The notes beneath the pieces were generated by a model, which saw only the letters and a program-made list of their open reading frames with translations, was not told the DNA's origin and ran no database searches. A stretch of 61,033 nucleotides of DNA from Bacteroidota bacterium (GTDB lineage Bacteria > Bacteroidota > Bacteroidia > B-17B0 > Aurantibacillaceae): positions 25,702 to 86,734 of the forward strand of contig PLYA01000022.1 of NCBI GenBank assembly GCA_003153315.1, written 5' to 3'. How positions within the stretch are numbered: the stretch's first letter is position 1; every line of letters begins with the position of its first letter. Made by a program: the position numbers and the translations under genes. Below, piece after piece: positions 27,799 through 37,027 of the stretch.

Positions 27799-28029
27799 AA
27801 CGATTTTTTACCGATTACATTCCATTTTTTGTTATCTACAGTTGATTTTTTATCATTGACAGTTGATTTTACCTCACTTACAATTGATTTTATCGCGTTT
27901 ACAATTGATTTTACCTCATCTACAATTGATTTTTTCCTGTTTACAGTTGATTTTTTAACATTTACAGTTAATTTTTTCCCGTTTACAGTTGATTTTTTTG
28001 CGTTTACAGTTGATTTTATCGCATTGACA
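27799..28029. repeat. 21-bp tandem repeat array C (11 units)
   Basis: Eleven units of exactly 21 bp with consensus blocks TTGATTTT and TTTACA separated by variable bases. The units place a T-tract on the same helical face every two turns, so the DNA may be intrinsically bent. The array is the main content of the 415-base gap between secDF and the NHL gene. It ends 42 bases before the NHL promoter box. Open frames on both strands (for example a 92-codon minus frame of seven-residue repeats) follow from the unit length. Confidence 0.9.
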
Positions 28030-28070
28030 TATAAGAAAATGGTTTTAGCAGGTAATATTAACACTTTTGC

Positions 28071-28078
28071 TACCTTTG
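28071..28078 (+). promoter_or_regulatory. Promoter -7 box for the NHL gene
   Basis: TACCTTTG, 16 bases before the ATG at 28095. Confidence 0.6.
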
Positions 28079-28094
28079 TTTTAAACTCAATAGC

Positions 28095-29495
28095 ATGCGC
28101 TATATATATATAAGCCTATTTTTAAGTGTTTTTGCTTTAAATGCGAATGCCCAAATAATAACCACCGTTGCGGGAGATACTATTGGAGTGAGCTCAGGTA
28201 ATGGTAGTTACAGTGGTGATGGGGGACAAGCTACTGCTGCTGGGTTAAATGCTCCTATGGGAATTGCTATTGATGGAGTAGGAAACTTATATATAGCTGA
28301 TACTTTTAATGATGTTATACGGAAGGTAAATACTAATGGAATAATAACAACAATAGCAGGAGGGGGAAGTTGTGGGATTGATCCCTGCGGAGATGGAGGA
28401 CAGGCTACTGCAGCAAAGTTAAATAACCCTGATGGTATAGTTATTGATATTTTGGGTAATTTGTATTTCGCTGATAACACAAATAATCTAATAAGGAAGA
28501 TTAACACTTTAGGTATTATAACTACAATAGCTGGTAATGGCTATAATGCTGGTTCAAGTTCAGGTGGTTTTAGTGGTGATGGTGGGCAAGCCACAAATGC
28601 AGCATTATATTTACCAGATAAAGTTGCTATTGATAACGTGGGTAATTTGTATTTTTCTGATTATGCTAATAATAGGGTTCGTAAAGTAAATTCTCTAGGT
28701 ATTATAAATACCGTTGCAGGAAATGGTTCCCAAGGTTTTAGTGGAGATGGCGGACAAGCTACTAACGCAGAATTATATTACCCTTCAGGTATTGCGTTTG
28801 ATGAAATTGGTAACTTATGTATATCTGACAGTAAAAATAATAGAGTACGTAAGATAAACTCTGCGGGTATTATTATTACTATAGTAGGTAATGGTATAGC
28901 TGGTTACAGTGGAGATGGAGGATCGGCTATTTCTGCAGAATTATATGAAACAAGAGGTATAGCTTTTGATGCAATTGGAAATTTATATATTGCAGATATA
29001 CAAAATAATGTGATCCGAATGGTCGATTCAACTGGTATTATAACTACAGTAGCTGGAGATGGATTTAATGCAGGCACAGGTAACGGTGGATATAGTGGTG
29101 ACGGTGGGCAAGCAACTTTAGCAGAGTTATATGCCCCAATGGGAGTTACTGTTGATGGGACAGGAAACTTATATATTGCTGATTACTGGAATAATTGTGT
29201 AAGAATGGTTACACATATAGGACATACAACAGGCATAGAAGCTTTTACAAATACTAATGAGCAGGTAACCGTTTACCCAAACCCTGCTTCAAACAATATT
29301 CAGGTATCATTTTCAGGTAACAGTACAAATGCAGAAATTACTGTAACGGATATGTTGGGTAATACTATAAAGCAATTTCCATTCAATACCGAACATGTAA
29401 CATTAAGCATAGGAGATATTGGTGAGGGTGTGTATAACATCAGCATTACCGGTAAAGAAGGCGTGGCCAACAAAAGGGTGGTTATAGTGCGTTAA
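28095..29495 (+). CDS. NHL-repeat secreted protein with T9SS type A sorting domain
   Basis: A 466-residue secreted protein. A signal peptide (residues 1-19, ending NANA) is followed by six or seven NHL-type blades of about 55-60 residues. Each has the pattern GGYSGDGGQAT..A.L..P.GIA.D..GNLYIAD..NN.IRKV (broken here into blocks), giving a beta-propeller likely to bind protein, RNA or carbohydrate. The last 75 residues (VYPNPASNNIQVSF ... GVYNISITGKEG ... RVVIVR) are a type A C-terminal signal for the type IX secretion system. It therefore crosses both membranes and may be attached to the cell surface. The ligand is unknown. It precedes the patatin gene. Confidence 0.9.
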   Translation: MRYIYISLFLSVFALNANAQIITTVAGDTIGVSSGNGSYSGDGGQATAAGLNAPMGIAIDGVGNLYIADTFNDVIRKVNTNGIITTIAGGGSCGIDPCGDGGQATAAKLNNPDGIVIDILGNLYFADNTNNLIRKINTLGIITTIAGNGYNAGSSSGGFSGDGGQATNAALYLPDKVAIDNVGNLYFSDYANNRVRKVNSLGIINTVAGNGSQGFSGDGGQATNAELYYPSGIAFDEIGNLCISDSKNNRVRKINSAGIIITIVGNGIAGYSGDGGSAISAELYETRGIAFDAIGNLYIADIQNNVIRMVDSTGIITTVAGDGFNAGTGNGGYSGDGGQATLAELYAPMGVTVDGTGNLYIADYWNNCVRMVTHIGHTTGIEAFTNTNEQVTVYPNPASNNIQVSFSGNSTNAEITVTDMLGNTIKQFPFNTEHVTLSIGDIGEGVYNISITGKEGVANKRVVIVR

Positions 29496-29564
29496 AAGGC
29501 TGCCTTTTTAGACCAAGCCCCTAAGCATATAGACCAATAAAACCCAAACATCATAGTATTTTGT

Positions 29565-29572
29565 TACTTTTG
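29565..29572 (+). promoter_or_regulatory. Promoter -7 box for the patatin gene
   Basis: TACTTTTG ends 7 bases before the TTG start codon at 29580. If used, the mRNA would be nearly leaderless. Confidence 0.5.
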
Positions 29573-29579
29573 GCTCACT

Positions 29580-30611
29580 TTGAACGAAACAAATAAGAAA
29601 AAACACGTAGCAGTTGCCCTACAGGGTGGTGGTGCACACGGAGCCTTTACCTGGGGCGTATTAGACCGCCTTTTAGAAGAAGAAACCATTGTTGCCGATG
29701 CCATGTGTGGCACCAGCGCCGGAGCCATAAACGCGGTAGTTTGCGCATACGGTTTGCATAAGGGTGGACCAACAAAGGCTAAAGAACTTCTTGAAATATT
29801 ATGGAAGAAGCTATCAAACTCAGGAGGTTTTAAACCCTCTTTTATAGACAAATACTGGAGCAACGGCGATATTTATAACTCACCGGGGTATATTATGTTT
29901 AATGCCATGTCTCAGTATATGTCGCCTTACCATTTCAACCCGTTAAACTATAATCCGCTTCGTGGCATTATGGAAGATTTGGTTGATTTTGAAGACCTGC
30001 ATAGATACAAAGACAAGAAAGTATTTATTTGTGCTACGAACGTTAAAACAAACCGCGCTAAAATATTTTCCAATCACGAAATTACGGTAGATGCCGTAAT
30101 GGCTTCTGCCTGTTTACCACTCTTGTTTCAGGCGGTAGAAATAAATGGTGAGTTTTATTGGGATGGCGGATATATGGGTAACCCTCCTATCTTTCCTCTG
30201 ATAACCAATACCAACCTGCATGATATTGTGTTGATTAAGATTAACTCCATCAACATAAAATCTGTACCTACCTCTGCCCGTGATATTACTGACAGGGTGA
30301 ATGAAATAAGCTTTAACAGCTCATTAATAAATGAGATGAAGCTGATTCACTACCGTAATGAGTTATTGCGCAATGGCATCTTAAAAACAGATGATAAAGT
30401 AAACCGCGAGATATTTATACACACCATTTCGGGATACGATACTTTAGGGCAAATGCACTACTCCAGCAAAATGAATACTTCCTGGGATTTTCTACTGCAA
30501 CTAAAACAAAAAGGGCGCGAAACAGCTGATAGATGGCTGCATAATGAGTTTGAGTTAGTTGGCTCAAAATCTACTTTTGATGTAGAGGAGCATTTCTTTG
30601 AAAAGTTCTAA
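29580..30611 (+). CDS. Patatin-like phospholipase with TTG start
   Basis: A 343-residue patatin-fold acyl hydrolase. The oxyanion loop GGGAHG is at residues 16-21, the nucleophile elbow GTSAG at about 43-47 (Ser45) and the Asp of the dyad in DGG near 195. It resembles the bacterial RssA/YlbK-type cytoplasmic patatins; there is no signal peptide. The only start that keeps the oxyanion loop is TTG at 29580: the next Met is residue 42, and an in-frame stop lies at 29538. The porin gene follows after 23 bases, so the pair may share a transcript. Confidence 0.9.
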   Translation: MNETNKKKHVAVALQGGGAHGAFTWGVLDRLLEEETIVADAMCGTSAGAINAVVCAYGLHKGGPTKAKELLEILWKKLSNSGGFKPSFIDKYWSNGDIYNSPGYIMFNAMSQYMSPYHFNPLNYNPLRGIMEDLVDFEDLHRYKDKKVFICATNVKTNRAKIFSNHEITVDAVMASACLPLLFQAVEINGEFYWDGGYMGNPPIFPLITNTNLHDIVLIKINSINIKSVPTSARDITDRVNEISFNSSLINEMKLIHYRNELLRNGILKTDDKVNREIFIHTISGYDTLGQMHYSSKMNTSWDFLLQLKQKGRETADRWLHNEFELVGSKSTFDVEEHFFEKF

Positions 30612-30634
30612 TTTAGCGTCCTGATAATTCATTT

Positions 30635-32512
30635 ATGTCAAGGCACTTTTGGTGTTTAACTCTTTTCTTAATTACCTTATTTGCTCAGGCTCAAAAAAAG
30701 CCTGATTCTACTTATTTTCTATCGTCAACACGTACTCAAAACCTTTTGGGTTTAACAAATAACTCTAAAGGAATAGACACCGTGCTTGATAATACACACA
30801 ATTATTATCAAACAGGGGTGCTGGGCAACATGGGGCTTCCCTCCTACTCGCTTATAGCCGATAGGCAGGAACGGGGTACTTCTACTTTTTTTAATTGGAA
30901 TAAGCTAAACAACCGCAATGATTTAATTACCGAAGACGACCCTCTTAATTTTAGTACTTATAAAGTATATACTAAAATAACTGCTGCTATGGGACAAAAG
31001 CAAGAGCAGTTTTTTAAGATAATGCATTCTCAAACATTTAAAAAGATAAATTTTAGTTTACTCTTTAACCGTTATTCATGCTTAGGTTTTTATCAGCAGC
31101 AACAAAGTTTAACTACTAATTTTGTTGGTTCTTCTAATTATAAAACTACAAATGGCAGATGGGGATATAACTTCTACTATCTCTTTAATAAGTTAAAGTA
31201 TCAATTAAACGGAGGTGTTAATGCAGATAGTTTAAAAAGCCCAGCTTACATCTTTCAACCTAAAAATATATACCCTTTTGATCCTCTATTTACTTCAGGC
31301 ACTGCAAAACAAAATATTAAAACATCCAGTATATCTTTCAGCACCTTCTTCCGCCTAAACAAAGGAGATACTTCTAAAATGATACTAGGCGAAAAAGGAG
31401 ATACTACTTATGAAGCCATTCCTTATAAAACATCTCATTATTTGGTTTATGAAACCAATTACCAAAGCAATTACTTTTTGTATGTAGATGGGAATACGGA
31501 TACTACCTCTCAATTTAAAAATCAATTATATAGTTATGCCGGTCAGGGTAGTCATGATTCTACCGGCTCCCGTATTTTTTCTAACAGTTTGTTGTATAAA
31601 CTAAGAACTGCCAACAACAATTTCATTTTTTATGGAGGTTATAGGCTAGAAGCCATTAAATACCATCAGCATACTTTAGATACCATTGGGTTTAACCATG
31701 TTGTTAGGGCAGGCTTTACTTTAAAAATAAAGAACCACCGACTCAGCTCTACCGGAGAGTATGTTTTAAACGGGTTTAACAAGGCTAATTATGAGTTAGA
31801 TGCCAAATATCATTATATCATAAAGAATGGTTTTTACATGGATGCCGCTGCTCAATACCAAAACCGTTTACCCGATTTTAATCTCTTGTTTTATAACGGT
31901 AACCGTTTCTTTTGGCATAATGACTTCTCTACAATCCAAACACAAAACATAAAGGCTTCCATTACCAACAAAAAGTATAAATTTTATGCAGGAGTTTTTG
32001 CTCAGTGGCAACAGAACCAAATTTATTGCAATACTGATGCATTGCCCCAACAATATAAAGGGAGCACCAACATTACTCGTTTGTTTGCCGGAAAAGATTT
32101 AAAGTTAGCTCATATTCATTTTAACAATAATATCAGTTATCAATTTACAAAAGACACCAATATTATTCGCTTACCAACCTGGGTTACCACGCATCAACTT
32201 TATTATGAGAGTAAACTCTTTGAAAATAACTTATGGTTACAGGTTGGGTTTCAGGCAAGATATTTTTCTGCCTTTAAGGCTAATGCCTATATGCCTGCTA
32301 CCAATCAGTTTTATTTGCAGAACGAAACCACCTGTGGCAACTATGTGTTTATAGATTTCTTTATTAGCGCCGAGATATACCCGGTTAGGTTTTTTGTAAT
32401 GGCGCAACATGTTAATCAAGGTTTTATGGGGGGAAATTATGTACTTACACCCAATTATCCCATGCCCGACCGCAGTATTAAATGCGGGTTAACTTGGCTG
32501 TTGTTTAATTAG
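30635..32512 (+). CDS. Putative outer-membrane porin (Porin_10-like)
   Basis: A 625-residue protein with a signal peptide (ends LFAQAQ, about residue 20) followed by a long run of amphipathic strands with aromatic girdles (WGYNFYYLFNKLKYQLNGGV, YGGYRLEAIKYH, LWLQVGFQARYFSAF). The overall layout and the early segment with LADRQ/FNWNKLNNR-like residues match the Bacteroidota putative porin family. The substrate is unknown. It follows the patatin gene by 23 bases and converges on the outer-membrane protein gene with a 3-base gap. Confidence 0.8.
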   Translation: MSRHFWCLTLFLITLFAQAQKKPDSTYFLSSTRTQNLLGLTNNSKGIDTVLDNTHNYYQTGVLGNMGLPSYSLIADRQERGTSTFFNWNKLNNRNDLITEDDPLNFSTYKVYTKITAAMGQKQEQFFKIMHSQTFKKINFSLLFNRYSCLGFYQQQQSLTTNFVGSSNYKTTNGRWGYNFYYLFNKLKYQLNGGVNADSLKSPAYIFQPKNIYPFDPLFTSGTAKQNIKTSSISFSTFFRLNKGDTSKMILGEKGDTTYEAIPYKTSHYLVYETNYQSNYFLYVDGNTDTTSQFKNQLYSYAGQGSHDSTGSRIFSNSLLYKLRTANNNFIFYGGYRLEAIKYHQHTLDTIGFNHVVRAGFTLKIKNHRLSSTGEYVLNGFNKANYELDAKYHYIIKNGFYMDAAAQYQNRLPDFNLLFYNGNRFFWHNDFSTIQTQNIKASITNKKYKFYAGVFAQWQQNQIYCNTDALPQQYKGSTNITRLFAGKDLKLAHIHFNNNISYQFTKDTNIIRLPTWVTTHQLYYESKLFENNLWLQVGFQARYFSAFKANAYMPATNQFYLQNETTCGNYVFIDFFISAEIYPVRFFVMAQHVNQGFMGGNYVLTPNYPMPDRSIKCGLTWLLFN

Positions 32513-32515
32513 AAA

Positions 32516-33286
32516 CTAATTGATTTTAAAGGCAACACCTGTACTAATACTAATGATGTTTATGTTTTGAGTAAATGTTTGCGTAGTAGAACTTCCAGTG
32601 TTACTTGTAATAGGCACGTTCATAAATTGAGAGTTTGCTTGTAAATAATCAGCGTGCAATAGAATGCATATATCTTTATCAACATCAAATTTAAAACCAA
32701 TGCCTGCGCTATAAGCAAAAGCAACTGCAGTACTTATCCCCTGGTTAGCAGTAACTGTAACCCCACTTTGACTACCTGTAAGATCAAGCTCAGGAGAATT
32801 TACCCTTACTGCTCCTATCATAAATTTAAGGTCTAAAAATACTTTGTTGGCATTATCCAAAGGATATGAGCTATAATACCCAAGCATAAAAGTATTAACT
32901 CTCCAAGGGGTAGTTGTTATGCTCCAATTAATATTAGGATATTTAGATGTTGTTTGACTTAAAATATCTGCCTCATCAATTTTATTATTTTGATATCTAT
33001 ACATCAAAGAAACACCCATCCTTCGCCAAAGAACTTTCGCCAAAGAAATTCCGGCATTAAATCCCGGTTTTGCAAAACCGGCTGCCGTATTCGTTAAATC
33101 ATAAAGAGCATAATTTCCATGAGGGATACCTACTCCTATAGATAGGGCAATATAATTTGAATTAGGACGAATATAGTTTGTATGAATGCGTTTATAAATA
33201 CTATCTCCATTTGTTTGTGCAAACATAGTTTCAACAAACATAAAGGCAACAAAAATAGAAAGGATGCTAAGCTTAAGATATTTCAT
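32516..33286 (-). CDS. Outer-membrane beta-barrel protein, unknown function
   Basis: About 256 residues. I start at the ATG ending at 33286 (MKYLKLSILSIFVAFMFVETMFAQ, a proper signal peptide); a start five codons earlier (33301) would overlap psd by 7 bases. The mature part has barrel-like strands (YIALSIGVGIPHGNYALYD, MGVSLMYRYQN, AVAFAYSAGIGFKFDVD, IISISTGVAFKIN) ending in the hydrophobic, aromatic-poor N. No specific family is recognised. It lies 8 bases after psd and is probably cotranscribed with it. Confidence 0.8.
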   Translation of the reverse strand: MKYLKLSILSIFVAFMFVETMFAQTNGDSIYKRIHTNYIRPNSNYIALSIGVGIPHGNYALYDLTNTAAGFAKPGFNAGISLAKVLWRRMGVSLMYRYQNNKIDEADILSQTTSKYPNINWSITTTPWRVNTFMLGYYSSYPLDNANKVFLDLKFMIGAVRVNSPELDLTGSQSGVTVTANQGISTAVAFAYSAGIGFKFDVDKDICILLHADYLQANSQFMNVPITSNTGSSTTQTFTQNINIISISTGVAFKIN

Positions 33287-33294
33287 TACACCCC

Positions 33295-33945
33295 TTAGCA
33301 AATAACTGTAATACCTCCTTTAACCACTTGATTTAGTTCTACCTTTACTTTAGTACCGAGAGGTAAAAAAATATCTACCCGGCTACCAAATTTAATAAAG
33401 CCAAATTGTTCGCTTTGTTCTGCCACATCACCCTCTTTGCTATACATTACTATACGGCGTGCTAAGGCTCCGGCAATTTGCCTGAACAATATTTGTGTGC
33501 CTTTTTTTGTTTCAACTACAATGGTGGTACGTTCATTTTCGGTAGACGATTTTGGGTGCCAGGCCGCTAAGTATGTACCATGATGGTGTTTGGCTAACTT
33601 TACTACTCCACTTATGGGGTAACGATTTACATGCACATTAATTGGCGACATAAATATGGAAACCTGCAGGCGTTTATCTTTAAAGTATTCGGGTTCTTCG
33701 GTTTCTTCAATAACAACTACCTTTCCATCAGCAGGGCAAATAACTAAACTATCGTCTTTAGTCCAGTTGCGAGAAGGGCTTCTAAAAAACTGCAAAACAA
33801 TTATTAAAACAACTGCACTAATACCAAAGGCAGTATATTTTGCCACATTACTTTCAGGAAAAAAGTAAGAGGCAATGCTTATTAGTATGAGCGAAAAAAC
33901 AACTGCAATTGCAATGGTGGGATATCCTTCTTTGTGTATAGTCAT
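33295..33945 (-). CDS. psd: Phosphatidylserine decarboxylase proenzyme
   Basis: A 216-residue enzyme of the short PSD-A type that makes phosphatidylethanolamine from phosphatidylserine at the inner membrane. Two hydrophobic segments (about 10-50) anchor it. The conserved SPINVHVNRYPISG and the self-cleavage site FGSRVD (Gly-Ser near 187-188) are present, so the pyruvoyl group can form. The long form with LGST is not this one. A TACCTTTG box lies 20 bases upstream. It is divergent from the GT2 gene. Confidence 0.95.
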   Translation of the reverse strand: MTIHKEGYPTIAIAVVFSLILISIASYFFPESNVAKYTAFGISAVVLIIVLQFFRSPSRNWTKDDSLVICPADGKVVVIEETEEPEYFKDKRLQVSIFMSPINVHVNRYPISGVVKLAKHHHGTYLAAWHPKSSTENERTTIVVETKKGTQILFRQIAGALARRIVMYSKEGDVAEQSEQFGFIKFGSRVDIFLPLGTKVKVELNQVVKGGITVIC

Positions 33946-33965
33946 CTTTTTAAATAATTAAGGTG

Positions 33966-33973
33966 CAAAGGTA
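33966..33973 (-). promoter_or_regulatory. Promoter -7 box for psd
   Basis: Minus-strand TACCTTTG, 20 bases before the start. Confidence 0.6.
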
Positions 33974-34011
33974 TTATAAATTTATTTCTTCTTATAGTAA
34001 CAAAAGCCTCT

Positions 34012-34019
34012 TACTTTTG
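34012..34019 (+). promoter_or_regulatory. Promoter -7 box for the GT2 gene
   Basis: TACTTTTG, 27 bases before the ATG at 34047. Confidence 0.55.
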
Positions 34020-34046
34020 TAAGCTTAGTTAAGTATTATCCTATAA

Positions 34047-35003
34047 ATGATAAGTGTTATTTGCCCCATATATAATGAAAGCGCTTACATTAAAAAGCTG
34101 CTCGATTTTTATATCGATGCATTGCCTGCTGAGAAGGAGTTATTATTGGTAGACGGTAATTCAAAGGATGATACCTGCACTATTATTAAACAATATATGG
34201 CGCAACATGCAGGTATTTATTTACTTAATAACCCCCAACGTATTGTGCCTTATGCGCTGAACAAAGCTATAGAAGCAGCCAAAGGAGATATTATTATTCG
34301 TTTAGATGCACATACTGATTATAGCACCGATTATTTTGAGAAGGTATTAGAGGTATTTAAAAATACTGATGCGGATATTGTGGGGGGCCCTATGCGCATT
34401 GCAAAAGGTAATACCGTGCAAAATGCTATCGGTTATGCTACCTGTACTACTTTTGGCATAGGCAATAGCTCTTTTCATTTTGAAGATTATGAAGGTTATA
34501 CAGATAGTGTGTATTTAGGTGCCTGGAAAAAATCTATCTTTAAAACTACAGGCTTATTTGATGTGGCATTTAAGCGCAATCAGGATGATGAATTTCATTA
34601 CCGTGCCAAAAGTTTAGGTTTTAAAATATATCAACACCCTGATATAAAACTGTATTACCATCCGCGCAAAACGTTTAATTTATTATTTAAGCAATATTAC
34701 CAGTATGGTTTATACAAGCCGCTTGTGTTGCATAAAATTAAATCGGCGGTAAGCATAAGGCATCTTATTCCCGCTATGTTTGTAGTATACCTACTAACTA
34801 CGCCCGTTTATTTTATAATTCCTTTTTATTTTGGCTTAATTCCACTTTTTATATACCTATTGGGAGATTTATTCTTTACCTTCCGTTCTAAAAAATCTTT
34901 TAAAGAAATGCTTGCCATTATGGTAATTTACCCCACACTACATTTATCTTATGGTATTGGGTTTATAGGCGGGGTGTTCAAAGTTAAAACAACTAACAAA
35001 TAA
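34047..35003 (+). CDS. Family 2 glycosyltransferase with C-terminal membrane helices
   Basis: A 318-residue GT-A glycosyltransferase. ISVICPIYNESAYI starts the nucleotide-sugar domain, ELLLVDGNSKDDT is the first acidic motif, and IIIRLDAHTDY carries the metal-binding acidic residue. FKRNQDDEFHYRAKSLG is the ED-type catalytic acid region. Two or three hydrophobic helices follow near 235-285. This resembles the succinoglycan or cell-wall group of GT2 enzymes that act at the inner membrane face. The donor and acceptor are unknown. It stands alone. Confidence 0.9.
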   Translation: MISVICPIYNESAYIKKLLDFYIDALPAEKELLLVDGNSKDDTCTIIKQYMAQHAGIYLLNNPQRIVPYALNKAIEAAKGDIIIRLDAHTDYSTDYFEKVLEVFKNTDADIVGGPMRIAKGNTVQNAIGYATCTTFGIGNSSFHFEDYEGYTDSVYLGAWKKSIFKTTGLFDVAFKRNQDDEFHYRAKSLGFKIYQHPDIKLYYHPRKTFNLLFKQYYQYGLYKPLVLHKIKSAVSIRHLIPAMFVVYLLTTPVYFIIPFYFGLIPLFIYLLGDLFFTFRSKKSFKEMLAIMVIYPTLHLSYGIGFIGGVFKVKTTNK

Positions 35004-35058
35004 CCCGTATCAGGTACATTTGGACTAAAGAAATAATCTATTATTATTACAACAAAAA

Positions 35059-35079
35059 AGCCACCTTTTTGAGGTAGCT
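35059..35079 (-). terminator. Intrinsic terminator after the peptide-binding lipoprotein gene
   Basis: The minus strand reads AGCTACCT, loop CAAAA, AGGTGGCT (one G-T pair), then six T residues. Confidence 0.85.
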
Positions 35080-35113
35080 TTTGCTAATGAGATAGCTATT
35101 TAAAGCCTCGTAC

Positions 35114-36880
35114 TTATTTTTTATCTGAATCTTTGCCTTTAGGAATAATATAAACTCTTTCCAAATCTCTATATTCCATAGCATTTGCAGGGAAGTTGCG
35201 AATATTTTTCTGAACCAATCTGTCATTTTCATCATAAAAAATAGGCATAATGGCACCATCATCTATTAATAGCTGGTCAGCTTTCATATATAATTCCATT
35301 CTTTTTTTAGTATCTTGTTCTTTTAAACCAGCTGCAAACAAAGAGTCAAATCTTGGATTTCTATAACGTTGCCAGTTAATAAATGATTTATCTGAAGGAT
35401 TAGTCGGGATATGTTTGCTATAGAACAAGGTTAAAAAGGTTTCCGGATCTGGGTAATCTGCTACCCAAGCACAGCGAAAAAATTCTAATTTACCAGATTC
35501 ATAAGCATCGATTTGCTCAGCAAAAGGTATCACGTTTATATTTACTTCTACACCTAAGTTTTCTTTTAGCATTTTTTGAACAGTTTCTGCTATTTGCCCA
35601 TTACGCTCTCCTCCACCTGAATTAATTGTTAAAACAAGCTTAGGAAAACCCTTACCATTAGGATATCCGGCTTGCTTTAGATATTCTTTGGCCTTTTCAA
35701 TATCTAATTCATATCCTTTTATTTTAGAAAAATCGTATCCTAATTTCTTAAATGTTTCTGCAGGCGGAACAATCCCATAAGTACCGGGTATTCCTTCTCC
35801 TTGCAGGATATAATCCACTATTTTATTTCTGTCTATAGCGTAGTTAAATGCTAAACGAACTTCTTTTTTATTAAAAATATTCCCGGTATTTAACATACCA
35901 TATATATGGGTTGATAGAGATGGGACATTCTGTATTTCAAAATCATTTTTTCGGGCATTTGCATTGTCATAACTTCCCATAATTTCTTTATACATTTCAA
36001 TTGGAATACGATATACCATATCTAAATTGCCACGTTGAAACTCCAGCATTTCTGCTTTTTTTTCTTTTATAAAGGATACTTTAACGGCATCCATATACGG
36101 CAAACGATTACCGTCTTTATCCATATCCCAGTAGTTTTTATTTTTTTCTAAAATAACGGTTTCACCTTCCTTAATAGTTTTTACGTTAAACGGACCAGTA
36201 CCTACGCATTTTGTGCGCATATCAATTCCATATTTATCAAGGGCTTCTTTGGGATAGATAAAACAACCCGAATGTGCCAGTATATTTAAGAACCCTGAAA
36301 AGGGGTAATTTAAGGTAATTTCAATAGTTGAATCGTTAAGGGCTTTAACACCCGGTACGCCGCCTTCTGTTATTTTACCACTTTTGCTGGCTTCAAAATA
36401 TTCATCAGCACCTTTTACTTTACCTTTAAAGGTAACATCAAAAGCAGCATTAGTTGCACTGGCTTCGCATAATTTATCAAAACAAAACTTTACATCATTA
36501 GCATTCATTTCACGCCCTCTTCCATCAGAAAAACAAGGATCGTCATGAAACTTTACCCCTTTTCTAAGATGGAAAGTCCATATAGTAGCATCTGGACTGG
36601 TCTCCCAACGATAAGCCAAAGAAGGAATGTTGGATAAATCTGCCTGATTAAATTTCACTAATCCTTCATAAACCTGTGTAGATATACGCCATGAAATTAC
36701 ATCAACTATAGCCAATGGATATAGGTTTTTAAAATCTTCCAGTTCATTCATACGGAATACACCACCGTAATATACCCCGCCTTTACCTTCTGAAGTTTGA
36801 TGTTGCTTATTATCTCCTCCACAAGAGGAAAGCAAAATAGTTATAGTACCTGCTACAAGAATTAGTTTTTTTATAGTCAT
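35114..36880 (-). CDS. Oligopeptide-binding lipoprotein (SBP family 5, OppA-like)
   Basis: 588 residues from the ATG ending at 36880. That start gives a proper lipoprotein signal with lipobox LLSSC (Cys20); a start seven codons earlier is possible but weaker. The rest is a family 5 extracytoplasmic solute-binding protein: YEGLVKFN, WTFHLRKGVKFHDDP, LNYPFSGFLNILAHSG, VGTGPFNVKTIKEG and REVRLAFNYAIDRNKI-type segments. It captures peptides or nickel-like ligands for an ABC importer, but no permease or ATPase gene is adjacent. Its own promoter (36903-36910) and terminator make it a single-gene unit. Confidence 0.9.
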   Translation of the reverse strand: MTIKKLILVAGTITILLSSCGGDNKQHQTSEGKGGVYYGGVFRMNELEDFKNLYPLAIVDVISWRISTQVYEGLVKFNQADLSNIPSLAYRWETSPDATIWTFHLRKGVKFHDDPCFSDGRGREMNANDVKFCFDKLCEASATNAAFDVTFKGKVKGADEYFEASKSGKITEGGVPGVKALNDSTIEITLNYPFSGFLNILAHSGCFIYPKEALDKYGIDMRTKCVGTGPFNVKTIKEGETVILEKNKNYWDMDKDGNRLPYMDAVKVSFIKEKKAEMLEFQRGNLDMVYRIPIEMYKEIMGSYDNANARKNDFEIQNVPSLSTHIYGMLNTGNIFNKKEVRLAFNYAIDRNKIVDYILQGEGIPGTYGIVPPAETFKKLGYDFSKIKGYELDIEKAKEYLKQAGYPNGKGFPKLVLTINSGGGERNGQIAETVQKMLKENLGVEVNINVIPFAEQIDAYESGKLEFFRCAWVADYPDPETFLTLFYSKHIPTNPSDKSFINWQRYRNPRFDSLFAAGLKEQDTKKRMELYMKADQLLIDDGAIMPIFYDENDRLVQKNIRNFPANAMEYRDLERVYIIPKGKDSDKK

Positions 36881-36902
36881 ATCAATCTGGTTCAATACCA
36901 CG

Positions 36903-36910
36903 CAAATTTA
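36903..36910 (-). promoter_or_regulatory. Promoter -7 box for the peptide-binding lipoprotein
   Basis: Minus-strand TAAATTTG, 22 bases before the chosen start at 36880. It supports that start over 36901. Confidence 0.6.
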
Positions 36911-37002
36911 GAAATATTTTAATGTAATTGGTATAATTCATATAAATTGTATGATGTTAATTATAAAAACCATTATTTATTAGATGAAATGGTTACTGAA
37001 CC

Positions 37003-37010
37003 TATATTTG
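37003..37010 (+). promoter_or_regulatory. Promoter -7 box for tilS
   Basis: TATATTTG, 17 bases before the ATG at 37028 and downstream of the longer-frame ATG at 36947. Confidence 0.65.
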
Positions 37011-37027
37011 TATGTTTTCAAACAGAA

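Noticed and set aside
27786-28113. 92-codon minus-strand and 94-codon plus-strand frames over array C
   Set aside because: By-products of the 21-bp unit; the two strands cannot both be real genes and neither resembles a protein.
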